In this document: in pieces, positions 1 through 6,408 of the stretch
Numbering within the stretch: the first letter of the stretch is position 1
Layout of the letters: every line of letters begins with the position of its first letter
From: Actinomycetota bacterium
Lineage (GTDB): Bacteria > Actinomycetota > Acidimicrobiia > Acidimicrobiales > Ilumatobacteraceae
Reading direction: 5' to 3'
DNA: 9,936 bases
Assembly: GCA_005787025.1 (NCBI GenBank)
Contig: SYCH01000020.1
Coordinates: forward strand, 1 to 9,936
Notes under the pieces: generated by a model
Told to the model about the DNA's origin: nothing
What the model saw: only the letters and a program-made list of their open reading frames with translations
Database searches by the model: none
Translations under genes and position numbers: made by a program

Positions 1-1
1 C

Positions 2-181
2 GTCATCGACTCGCTGCAACTGACCGCCAAGTACAAGGTGGCCACGCCGGTGAACTGGACCGACGGCAACGACGTCATCATCGGCGCCGCCGTGTCCGAC
101 GACGAGGCCAAGACCCTCTTCCCCAACGGCTGGAAGACGGTCAAGCCGTACCTGCGGGTTCTGCCTCAACCCGGCAAGTGA
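2..181 (+). CDS. 1-Cys peroxiredoxin (Prx6-type), C-terminal fragment
   Basis: Only the last 59 codons are present, and the gene enters from the left edge in frame 2. The fragment contains VIDSLQLTAKYKVATPVNW, then a DGNDVII stretch, then FPNGWKTVKPYLRV just before the TGA. This is the typical C-terminal dimerisation domain (1-cysPrx_C) of Prx6-class peroxiredoxins, where an ATP(A/V)NW segment and a GWKxVKPYLR segment close the protein. Family members reduce hydrogen peroxide and organic hydroperoxides in the cytosol through one peroxidatic cysteine. That cysteine lies upstream of the window and cannot be checked. A 61-nt gap separates the gene from the ABC operon. A short CGGCG/CGCCG inverted repeat at 186-204 lies just after the stop but has no T-run. 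Confidence 0.85.
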   Translation, partial: VIDSLQLTAKYKVATPVNWTDGNDVIIGAAVSDDEAKTLFPNGWKTVKPYLRVLPQPGK

Positions 182-230
182 CGTTCGGCGTGCGTTCGTC
201 GCCGCCCGTCGTTCGCTCGTTCACACACGG

Positions 231-236
231 CAGAAT
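231..236 (+). promoter_or_regulatory. candidate start-proximal -10 hexamer (CAGAAT) of the ABC operon
   Basis: CAGAAT ends exactly 6 nt before the ATG at 243. It differs by one base from the TAGAAT that sits 7 nt before the start at 7729. The spacing would put transcription initiation at the start codon (leaderless mRNA). No clear Shine-Dalgarno sequence and no -35 box are visible. The first base is not the consensus T, so this is the weakest member of the set seen in this window. Confidence 0.35.
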
Positions 237-242
237 GGGGTC

Positions 243-980
243 ATGACCTCCCTCTCCACCGCCGCCGCCGGAGCGATCGATGCCTTCAAGATCTACGGCA
301 AGGACGACAGCGAGGTGCGCGCCCTCGACGGCGTCACCGTGACCTTCGCTTCCGAAAAGTTCACCGCCATCATGGGCCCCTCGGGCTCGGGCAAGAGCAC
401 CTTGATGCACTGCCTCGCGGGTCTCGATTCGCTCACCTCGGGCAGCATCACCATCGGCGACACGAACCTGGCCACGCTCAACGACAAGGAGCTCACGCTC
501 ACGCGGCGCAGCAACGTGGGTTTCATCTTCCAGGCCTACAACCTCATTCCCACCCTGACCGCACTCGAGAACATCACGCTCCCGCTCGACCTCGGGGGCA
601 CACCGGTGGATCAGCAGTGGATCGACACCGTGGTCGACGCGGTGGGTTTGCGTTCGCGACTGAATCATCGTCCGAGCGAACTGTCCGGTGGGCAACAGCA
701 ACGCGTCGCCGTGGCGCGCGCCTTGGCCAGCAAGCCGCGAATCATTTTCGCCGACGAACCGACGGGCAACCTCGACAGTCGTATGGGCACCGAGATCCTC
801 ACGTTCATGCGCCACGCCGTCACCGACCTCGGACAGACCATCGTGATGGTCACCCACGACCCGGTGGCCGCGTCGTACGCCGATCGCGTCATCTTCCTCG
901 CCGACGGAAAGATCGTCGACGAACTGGACAACCCCACGGCCGACCACGTGCTCGACCGCATGAAGCGCCTCGGTTCCTGA
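243..980 (+). CDS. ABC transporter ATP-binding protein, MacB/LolD family
   Basis: This 245-residue cytoplasmic ATPase powers the FtsX-type permease encoded immediately downstream. The whole ABC signature set is visible: Walker A GPSGSGKST at 45-53, Q-loop Gln97 in FIFQAYNLIPTLT, signature LSGGQQQR at 147-154, Walker B IIFADE at 167-172 followed by PTGNLD, and the switch His205 in VTHD. The length and the FQ-YNL-PTLTALEN stretch are typical of the MacB/LolD/FtsE group (MacB-type exporters), not of importers. The ATG at 243 fits the expected N-terminus, with 44 residues before Walker A. The stop at 978-980 is one base from the permease start, so the two are surely co-transcribed. The substrate cannot be read from the ATPase; lipoprotein, peptide or drug extrusion are all possible for the family. 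Confidence 0.95.
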   Translation: MTSLSTAAAGAIDAFKIYGKDDSEVRALDGVTVTFASEKFTAIMGPSGSGKSTLMHCLAGLDSLTSGSITIGDTNLATLNDKELTLTRRSNVGFIFQAYNLIPTLTALENITLPLDLGGTPVDQQWIDTVVDAVGLRSRLNHRPSELSGGQQQRVAVARALASKPRIIFADEPTGNLDSRMGTEILTFMRHAVTDLGQTIVMVTHDPVAASYADRVIFLADGKIVDELDNPTADHVLDRMKRLGS

Positions 981-981
981 C

Positions 982-3555
982 GTGACCGCGCCCGTCGCTC
1001 GACTCACCATTCGGGGAGTCATCGCCCGCAAATGGCGCATCTTCCTCACCATCTTGGCGGTGGTGAGCGGTGTGGCGTTCGTGAGCGGAGCGTTCGTCCT
1101 CACCGACAGCGTCAAGAAGTCGATCAACGACGTGTTCGCCACCCTCAGCGAGGGCATCGACATCGAGGTGCGAACTTCCATCGCCTTCGGTGACGAGGCC
1201 ACGGCCGAACGCGACCCGGTGTCGATCGACGTCATCGACGTGGTCACCGCCATCGACGGAGTGCGCCTGGCCGAGGGCAACCTGTTGCGCGCCGCCACGG
1301 TGATCAAGTCCGACGGAGAACCCTTGCGCACGTCCGGACCGGCGTTCGGCATCGCCTGGGTCGGACCCGATGGTCTCGACGGACGCACCATCGTCGAGGG
1401 TCGACCCGCCGCCGGACCGGGTGAGGTGACCCTCGACAAGTCGTCGGCCCGCCGCGCCGGCTACGAGGTGGGTGACACGGTGACCATCGTCGGCCCCGCC
1501 GGCAAGGATGACTTCGTCTTGGTCGGGTTGAACGGAACCGGCAAGACCACCAACGGTGGCGGTGCCAGCATCGCGGCGTTCGACCCGGTCACGGCCAACG
1601 AATTCCTCGGCGCCGAGAACATGGTGGACTCCATCTACATCGCCATCGACGAAGGTGCCGATCGCGACGCGGTGATGGCGGCCATCGACGTCGCGTTGCC
1701 CGATGGACTCCAGGTGATCACCGGCGAGCAGTCGGCCGAGGAGACCGCCGGTGCCATCAACGACATCATCGACATCTTCGGCAACGTCCTGTTGGGGTTC
1801 GCCGCGGTCTCGTTGTTCGTGAGTGCGTTCCTCATCTTCAACACCTTCGCCATCATCGTCAGCCAACGTCTGCGCGAACTCGCGTTGTTGCGCGCGGTCG
1901 GTGCCAGTGCCCGGCAGATCCGCACGATGATCATCGGTGAGGCGTTGGTGGTGTCGGTGATCGCCACTCTCCTCGGCATCCTCGCCGGTATGGGGGTGGC
2001 CAAGGGCATCGTGGCCATCTTCAACGCCGCCGGTGCGGCCTTCCCCTCGGCGTCGCTCATCGTCTCCCCGCGCACCATCGTCGCCAGTACCGTCGTCGGT
2101 GTCGGTGTCACCGTGGCGGCGGCCATCGTGCCGGCCCTGCGGGCGGCGCGCATTCCTCCGGTGGCGGCCATGCGACCCGAGTTGGGCTTCAACTCGCTGC
2201 AGAAGAACAAGCGCCTCGTGGTGGGTTCGATCACCACCGGCATCGGGCTCGTCTTGTTCAGCATCGGCGTCTTCGGTCAACCGGGTGGCACCTCGGGCAC
2301 GCTCGGGTTGTCGGCCCTCGGCGCGATCCTGTTGTTCCTCGGTATCGCCAGCCTCTCCACCACGGTGGCCGCCCCCGCCAGTCGCGTCATCAGTCGCGTG
2401 CTCCCGCTCCCCTTCCGACCCATGACGCGCTCGGTGCCCGGGCGCCTCGGTAGTCGCAACGCTCAACGCACGCCACGGCGCACCGCGTCCACCGCATCGG
2501 CGTTGATGATCGGTCTCGCCCTCGTGAGCACCGTGTCGGTGGTGGCGTCGTCGGTTCAGGCGTCGTTCAAGGAACAACTGCAAGGTTCGGTGACCGCCGA
2601 CTTCTTCGTGTCGAACGGACCCGGAAACTTCCAAGGGCTACCGATCGCGTTCTCGGAACGTTTGTCCGAACTGCCCGAGTTGTCGGCGGTCAGCCCGTTC
2701 CGCGCCGCCACGGCGCAGGTCAACGGCGACACCAAACAGATCGGCGCCGTGCGCGGATCGGCGTTCGGTCAACTGGTCGACATCGACCTCGCCAGTGGAT
2801 CGGTCGAGTCCCTCGACGACGGCAAGATCCTGCTGCATCGTGACCCGGCACGCGACTACGCGGTGCAGGTCGGCGACACGTTGTCGATTCTGTGGTTGAA
2901 CGGCACCGAGCAGCAGATCGAGGTGGGGGGCATCTACGACGACGCCACCATCGCGGGCAACTGGCTGGTCGGGCTGTCCACGCTGCAGGCGGTGTCCACC
3001 GCCACTCCGACCGACTTTTTCATCGGTGCCAAGATCGCCGACGGCGTCGACATCGAGGACGCCCGGACCGCCGTGGAAGCAGTGGCACTCGACTTCCCCA
3101 GCGCCGAGGTCCAGGATCAAGCCGAGTTCCAGCAGAGCCAGGAGGATCAGTTGAATCAGCTGCTGATCATCATCTACGGCTTGCTCATCATCTCCATCGC
3201 CATCGCCGTGTTGGGCATCGCCAACACCATGGCATTGTCGGTGTTCGAGCGCACCCGCGAATTCGGCTTGCTGCGCGCGGTCGGCATGAGCAAGCGCGAT
3301 CTGAAGCGTTCCATTCGTTGGGAGGCCGTCATCGTGGCGGTTTTCGGTGCGTCGCTCGGCATCATCGTGGGTATCCCCCTCGGGCTGGCCGTCACCACGG
3401 CATTACCTTCCACATTCATAACCACCACCGTGGTGCCCGTGAACACCATCATCATCATTCTGATTGCCTCGATCATCGTCGGTGTCGTGGCGGCCATCGG
3501 ACCGGCCCGCCGCGCCGCCAAGTTGAACGTGCTCGACGCCATCTCCACGCACTGA
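982..3555 (+). CDS. FtsX-like ABC transporter permease with two MacB-type modules
   Basis: This 857-residue membrane protein starts with GTG one base after the ATPase stop. Its layout is a duplicated FtsX architecture. TM1 at about 18-40 is followed by a large extracytoplasmic MacB-like domain (about 41-260) and a first FtsX block with three helices (about 268-390). Two further helices (about 412-430 and 440-461) lead to another N-terminal-type helix (about 503-524). A second extracytoplasmic domain (about 525-725) and a second three-helix FtsX block (about 727-845) complete the protein. The repeated coupling segments are easy to see: RLRELALLRAVGAS after the first block helix and RTREFGLLRAVGMS in the second. 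One such chain with one ATPase, probably as ATPase dimer plus fused permease, is common in actinobacteria. Such proteins transmit ATP-driven movement across the membrane or extrude substrates. The actual cargo is unknown. Confidence 0.93.
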   Translation: MTAPVARLTIRGVIARKWRIFLTILAVVSGVAFVSGAFVLTDSVKKSINDVFATLSEGIDIEVRTSIAFGDEATAERDPVSIDVIDVVTAIDGVRLAEGNLLRAATVIKSDGEPLRTSGPAFGIAWVGPDGLDGRTIVEGRPAAGPGEVTLDKSSARRAGYEVGDTVTIVGPAGKDDFVLVGLNGTGKTTNGGGASIAAFDPVTANEFLGAENMVDSIYIAIDEGADRDAVMAAIDVALPDGLQVITGEQSAEETAGAINDIIDIFGNVLLGFAAVSLFVSAFLIFNTFAIIVSQRLRELALLRAVGASARQIRTMIIGEALVVSVIATLLGILAGMGVAKGIVAIFNAAGAAFPSASLIVSPRTIVASTVVGVGVTVAAAIVPALRAARIPPVAAMRPELGFNSLQKNKRLVVGSITTGIGLVLFSIGVFGQPGGTSGTLGLSALGAILLFLGIASLSTTVAAPASRVISRVLPLPFRPMTRSVPGRLGSRNAQRTPRRTASTASALMIGLALVSTVSVVASSVQASFKEQLQGSVTADFFVSNGPGNFQGLPIAFSERLSELPELSAVSPFRAATAQVNGDTKQIGAVRGSAFGQLVDIDLASGSVESLDDGKILLHRDPARDYAVQVGDTLSILWLNGTEQQIEVGGIYDDATIAGNWLVGLSTLQAVSTATPTDFFIGAKIADGVDIEDARTAVEAVALDFPSAEVQDQAEFQQSQEDQLNQLLIIIYGLLIISIAIAVLGIANTMALSVFERTREFGLLRAVGMSKRDLKRSIRWEAVIVAVFGASLGIIVGIPLGLAVTTALPSTFITTTVVPVNTIIIILIASIIVGVVAAIGPARRAAKLNVLDAISTH

Positions 3556-3564
3556 GGCTCGACG

Positions 3565-3954
3565 ATGTCACACGATCCCCGAAACCTCTCCCCCGAAGTG
3601 TTGGCGTTCGTGCGCGAACGTCACTTGGCCACCCTCACGACGTTACGCGCCGACGGCTCGCCGCACGTCGTGCCCGTGGGCTTCACGTTCGACCCCGAGC
3701 GCGCGCTGGTGCGCGTGATCACGTGGGCCACGTCGGTGAAGACCGGTCACGCCCGTCGCGGTGGTCGAGCCGCGGTCAGTCAGGTGGACGGTGGTCGTTG
3801 GTTGACCTTCGAGGGAGTGGTCAGCGTGACCGACGAGCCGACCGCGGTGGTGGCGGCGGTGACGGCGTACGCCGAGCGTTATCGCCCGCCCAAGGAACGT
3901 CCCGACCGGGTGGTCATCGAGATTCGGGTCGACCGCGTGCTCGGTCGCGCCTGA
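3565..3954 (+). CDS. PPOX-class, probably F420-dependent oxidoreductase
   Basis: This 129-residue protein has the split-barrel flavin-binding fold of the pyridoxamine 5'-phosphate oxidase superfamily. Visible hallmarks are the N-terminal helix plus HLATLTTLRADGSPHVVPVGF (about 20-40), the central VITWATSVKTGHARRGGRAAVS (about 51-72), and GGRWLTFEGVVSV (about 76-88), followed by a C-terminal helix and a last strand, VVIEIRVDRVLGRA. This pattern and length match the short actinobacterial 'PPOX class F420-dependent' enzymes (TIGR03618-like), which use deazaflavin F420 for reductions of mostly unknown substrates. FMN or a non-catalytic role cannot be excluded. The ATG lies 9 nt after the permease stop, and TGAGG at 3553-3557 overlaps that stop as a weak ribosome site, so it is probably the third gene of the ABC operon. 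Its TGA is the left half of a TGATCA palindrome whose other strand is the stop of the next gene. Confidence 0.85.
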   Translation: MSHDPRNLSPEVLAFVRERHLATLTTLRADGSPHVVPVGFTFDPERALVRVITWATSVKTGHARRGGRAAVSQVDGGRWLTFEGVVSVTDEPTAVVAAVTAYAERYRPPKERPDRVVIEIRVDRVLGRA

Positions 3955-4857
3955 TCAACCGAAACGCGTGAGATCGTCGTCGATCTTCAGACGTTGGCGC
4001 GCGGCACGCACGTCGGCCATGTAGAGGATCTCGGCCGGGTGTGTGGGGGTGTGATCGTCGGCCACCAATTGGGCCGGGATCAGACGTCGATCCAATTTCT
4101 GCTGACAGTCCGGACACCAGTACAAGGCCCGCGAACGCTCCTCGCAGAGCCCGTGTGCCACGGTGCCCCGACAACGCGGACACTGCTGCCCGTTGCGCGA
4201 ATACACCGAATGCTCGTAGCCGCCATCCTCGCGCGTGCGCGACTTCACGATCCGAGCAGCCGATTCCACCAACACCGCGCAGTCCTCGTAGGACAGATCG
4301 ATCACCGGAGCGAACGGGCTCAGACCCACGGCCCACAATGTCTCGCTGCGATCGACGTTGCCGAGCCCGGTGATGACGCCCTGATCGGCGAGCACGTCGC
4401 AGATCGACGTGTCACCGGCCTTGTACGACAGGAGGCGACGCGTGATCTCGACCAGATCGGGTCGGCGTTGCGAGATGTCGGGTCCCACGCCACCGCTGTG
4501 CGGATGGCGCGCCCGATCGGGAACGCGGAACGTCTCGAGCAACGGCGCGTTGAAACACACCGCCACCCAACCATCGACCTCGATGATCGCTCGGGCCTCG
4601 TAGGTGTTGCGACGCCACGCTTCGTTCGGTCGGTACACGTGCCACTGACCGCTGAAGCGAAGGTCGGTGGACAGCACGATGCCGTCGTCCCACCGCACGT
4701 CGACGCGACGCCCGTTGTGCTCGACGGCTTCGATGATGGAACCGGGTCGGGGTGCGGGCCCGATGGCCGACATTGCGTCGAAGCGGGTGGTCGTTCGACC
4801 CACCAGTGCTGTGCGCATCGCCGACACGATGTGACTGATTCCGCCCTTACCTGCCAC
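3955..4857 (-). CDS. Fpg/Nei-family (Nei2-like) DNA glycosylase homologue lacking the catalytic N-terminal Pro-Glu
   Basis: This 300-residue protein has the Fpg/Nei layout. It has an N-terminal beta-sandwich domain (to about 130; note LRFSGQWHVYRPNE at 66-79) and a helix-two-turn-helix around DQGVITGLGNVDRSE (158-172, with the conserved Asn167). A zinc finger carries Cys226, Cys229, Cys248 and Cys251 in CPRC...YWCPDCQ. A charged tail of nearly 50 residues follows. The family excises oxidised bases using Pro2 as nucleophile and Glu3. Here the GTG start gives M-A-G-K-G-G-I-S-H, which aligns without gaps to MPEGDTVFH of actinobacterial Nei2 through GRTTTR. Pro2 is therefore Ala and Glu3 is Gly. 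The beta-hairpin Lys (GKHL) is Arg50 in GRRV. Reading upstream in frame finds no other ATG, GTG or TTG before a stop, and TACATT lies 6 nt before the GTG, which supports this start. It may be a DNA-binding paralogue, or an enzyme with altered chemistry. Confidence 0.85.
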   Translation of the reverse strand: MAGKGGISHIVSAMRTALVGRTTTRFDAMSAIGPAPRPGSIIEAVEHNGRRVDVRWDDGIVLSTDLRFSGQWHVYRPNEAWRRNTYEARAIIEVDGWVAVCFNAPLLETFRVPDRARHPHSGGVGPDISQRRPDLVEITRRLLSYKAGDTSICDVLADQGVITGLGNVDRSETLWAVGLSPFAPVIDLSYEDCAVLVESAARIVKSRTREDGGYEHSVYSRNGQQCPRCRGTVAHGLCEERSRALYWCPDCQQKLDRRLIPAQLVADDHTPTHPAEILYMADVRAARQRLKIDDDLTRFG

Positions 4858-4863
4858 ATCGCA

Positions 4864-4869
4864 AATGTA
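4864..4869 (-). promoter_or_regulatory. start-proximal -10 hexamer (TACATT) of the Nei-like gene
   Basis: On the minus strand TACATT is followed by six bases (TGCGAT) and then the GTG start. This TANNNT-N6-start spacing is repeated at several other operon heads here and predicts a leaderless transcript. It also independently favours the GTG at 4857 as the true start. No convincing -35 element is seen. Confidence 0.5.
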
Positions 4870-4904
4870 GGTCTCCGCGCGGGTTCTGGTGCGTGATGCT
4901 CGGG

Positions 4905-4910
4905 TACGGT
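4905..4910 (+). promoter_or_regulatory. candidate -10 hexamer (TACGGT) of the 102-residue hypothetical gene
   Basis: TACGGT ends 9 nt before the ATG at 4920, inside GGTACGGTACG. The spacing is 2-3 nt longer than at the other genes and would give a nearly leaderless mRNA. It lies 36 nt from the divergent hexamer of the Nei-like gene, so the 62-nt spacer carries both promoters. No Shine-Dalgarno sequence is seen before the ATG. Confidence 0.35.
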
Positions 4911-4919
4911 ACGAGCGTC

Positions 4920-5228
4920 ATGAACGGCGACGAATCCGACGACGAACCGATCAGTCCGACCTACAGTTCCGAGGCCCAGATGATCGATCGGGCCCGACGT
5001 CGCTACGGATCGGTCGGCGCCATCATCGCCGGCGGCATGCTCGGCATCGACAAGCTTCTCGGGCGCCGACCCAAAGAGGAGATCCCCTCGATCTGGGAAG
5101 CCTCCGGGGAACCCGGCGACATCGACGGCGACGGCATTCGCATCGACCTGGATGACGACACCGCGCTCGAAAGCCACCCGAACCGCGACGCCGCGCGCAC
5201 GCGACGGGTCAGGAAACGACGGGCCTGA
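4920..5228 (+). CDS. hypothetical small protein with an Asp-rich DxDGDG loop
   Basis: This is a 102-residue protein of no family I can name. It has an acidic N-terminus (MNGDESDDEP), a helical RARRRYG segment and a short hydrophobic stretch, SVGAIIAGGMLGIDKLLG (31-48), that is marginal for a membrane anchor. Next come PKEEIPSIWEASGEP (51-65), an Asp-rich segment at 67-80 that begins DIDGDG, and a very basic tail (ARTRRVRKRRA). The ATG at 4920 is chosen over an in-frame GTG at 4893. The GTG would add nine residues of unremarkable sequence, overlap the promoter region and have no ribosome site. Base usage and codon bias match the neighbours, which supports a real gene. It is divergent from the Nei-like gene and convergent with the Nudix-fold gene, so it is probably monocistronic. 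The Asp-rich segment resembles calcium-binding loops but is not a clean EF-hand. Confidence 0.7.
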   Translation: MNGDESDDEPISPTYSSEAQMIDRARRRYGSVGAIIAGGMLGIDKLLGRRPKEEIPSIWEASGEPGDIDGDGIRIDLDDDTALESHPNRDAARTRRVRKRRA

Positions 5229-5247
5229 TCAGCCGGGCCCGATCAGG
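5224..5247. terminator. inverted repeat between convergent genes, possible bidirectional terminator
   Basis: CCTGATC (5224-5230) and GATCAGG (5241-5247) form a perfect 7-bp stem around a 10-nt GC-rich loop that contains GGGCCC. The stem includes the TGA stops of both the plus-strand hypothetical gene (5226-5228) and the minus-strand Nudix-fold gene (5243-5245). There is no T-run on either side, so it is not a classical intrinsic terminator. Position and symmetry suggest a shared end point for both transcripts. Confidence 0.4.
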
Positions 5248-5779
5248 GCAGTTCGCCCACGTGGGCCAACGCCAAACGCAACAGACGGTCCTGACCTCCG
5301 GTCATGTCGGCCGTGATGCGGGCGCTGGCGGCCTCCGACGGCGTGAACCAGGCCAAATCGAGGGCCTCCTGCGTGGGCGTGCATTCGCCGTCGACCGGCA
5401 CGACGTAGGCCAGGCTCACCGCGTGATGGCGCGGATCGGTGAAGCCCGAGACGTCCGGGTCCGGGAAGTACTCAGCGATGGTGAACGGCGCCGGATTCGG
5501 TGGCACCCGGGGCAGAGCCAACGGCCCGAGGTCCTTCTCCAGGTGGCGCACCAACGCGTCACGCACCCGCTCGCCGTAGAGCACCCGGCCCGACACCAAC
5601 ATGCGGCTGATGGATCCGTCGGCCGCCACCCGCAGGAGCAAGCCCACTTGGACGACGCGACCGTGGCTGTCGACGCGCACCGGGATGGCGTCCACGTACA
5701 CCAGCGGAACGTTGGCCCGCACCTGCGCCAGCAGGTCGGGGCTCAGCCAGGCGGTGCGGGTGTCGATCTGGTCGCTCAT
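5243..5779 (-). CDS. DUF4916 Nudix-fold protein with degenerate Nudix box
   Basis: This 178-residue protein resembles actinobacterial DUF4916/Nudix-family proteins. It opens with WLSPDLLAQVRANVPLVYVDAIPVR, followed by VGLLLRVAADGSISRMLVSGRVLYGE, the helix RVRDALVRHLEKDLGP, then PFTIAEYFPDP and HHAVSLAYVVPV. The Nudix box GX5EX7REUXEEXGU maps to 64-86 with Gly64, Glu70, Arg78 and Gly85 kept. The REUXEE core reads RHLEKD, so the key metal-binding glutamates are largely lost. As I recall, this is usual for the family, so hydrolase activity is doubtful. The ATG at 5779 is preferred to the upstream in-frame start at 5866, because the extra 29 residues look non-coding and would overlap the end of tag. 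A weak GGGAG lies 10 nt upstream. It is the third gene of the minus-strand operon, 32 nt after tag. Confidence 0.82.
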   Translation of the reverse strand: MSDQIDTRTAWLSPDLLAQVRANVPLVYVDAIPVRVDSHGRVVQVGLLLRVAADGSISRMLVSGRVLYGERVRDALVRHLEKDLGPLALPRVPPNPAPFTIAEYFPDPDVSGFTDPRHHAVSLAYVVPVDGECTPTQEALDLAWFTPSEAASARITADMTGGQDRLLRLALAHVGELP

Positions 5780-5811
5780 CGAGGCCAGTCTCCCAAATCG
5801 CGACGAGCTCG

Positions 5812-6408
5812 TCAGTCGATTCGGAAGCGTTTCCGCGCTTTTTCCGCCACCGGCCCCACGTGGCACCCCTCGTCGTGGTCGTTGACGAGGCCCATGGATT
5901 GCATGAAGGCGTACATGGTGGTGGGTCCGACGAACGACCAGCCGCGCTTCTTCAGGTCCTTCGACAATGCCACCGACTCCGAAGAGGTGATGAAAGTCGA
6001 CACCTCGGCCGTGGTCGGTGCGACCCGGCGACGCGGAGGTTCGAAACTCCAGATGTGCGCCGCGAGGGAACCCTTCTCCTCGATCAGTTCCAGACAGCGC
6101 CGCGCGTTGTTGATGGTGCTCTCGATCTTGCCCCGATGTCGGATGATGGAGGCGTCACCCAACAAACGCACCACGTCACGCTCGCGCATTCGCACCACTC
6201 GCTCCGGGTCGAACCCGTGGAACACCCGCCGAAAGTCGGCCCGCTTGTCCAACACCGTTCTCCAGGACAACCCGCTCTGGAAACCCTCGAGGTTGATCTT
6301 CTCGAACAGGGTCACGTCGTCGCTGCTGGGGAATCCCCACTCCCGATCGTGGTAGTCGCACATGGACTCCGATCCGAGACTCCACCCGCAACGCGGCTCG
6401 TCCTTCAC
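5812..6408 (-). CDS. tag: DNA-3-methyladenine glycosylase I (Tag)
   Basis: This 198-residue base-excision repair enzyme removes 3-methyladenine from alkylated DNA. The zinc ligands match E. coli Tag: Cys7 in RCGW, His20 in YHDREWG, and His178/Cys182 in the HxxxC of VNDHDEGC. The substrate pocket segment LFEKINLEGFQSGLSW contains Glu41 and Trp49, equivalent to the conserved catalytic-pocket Glu and Trp. GWSFVGPTTMYAFMQSMG is the C-terminal family motif. The length is normal for Tag. The start is GTG within GTGA at 6405-6408, overlapping the dioxygenase stop by 4 nt, which indicates translational coupling. Nothing suggests loss of function. There is no visible Ada-type operator; expression probably follows the promoter of the dioxygenase gene. 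Confidence 0.95.
   Translation of the reverse strand: MKDEPRCGWSLGSESMCDYHDREWGFPSSDDVTLFEKINLEGFQSGLSWRTVLDKRADFRRVFHGFDPERVVRMRERDVVRLLGDASIIRHRGKIESTINNARRCLELIEEKGSLAAHIWSFEPPRRRVAPTTAEVSTFITSSESVALSKDLKKRGWSFVGPTTMYAFMQSMGLVNDHDEGCHVGPVAEKARKRFRID

Noticed and set aside
186..204. CGGCG/CGCCG hairpin after the peroxiredoxin stop
   Set aside because: Only a 5-bp stem with a 9-nt loop and no T-run; expected by chance in this GC-rich sequence, so not called a terminator.
889..2634. Long minus-strand open frame (581 codons) opposite the ABC permease
   Set aside because: Arg, Gly, His and Asp-rich, low-complexity translation with no domain; it is the antisense shadow of a clear FtsX permease in GC-rich DNA. 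The same applies to the minus frame at 141-1439.
3994..4896. Plus-strand 300-codon frame opposite the Nei-like gene
   Set aside because: The opposite strand has the zinc finger and H2TH of Fpg/Nei; this frame has no recognisable motif and is a mirror shadow.
4893..4919. Upstream GTG start (4893) for the 102-residue hypothetical protein
   Set aside because: It would start upstream of the candidate hexamer, has no ribosome site and adds no conserved-looking residues.
5261..6355. Plus-strand 364-codon frame opposite the DUF4916 and tag genes
   Set aside because: It crosses two well-supported minus-strand genes and has no domain-like pattern.
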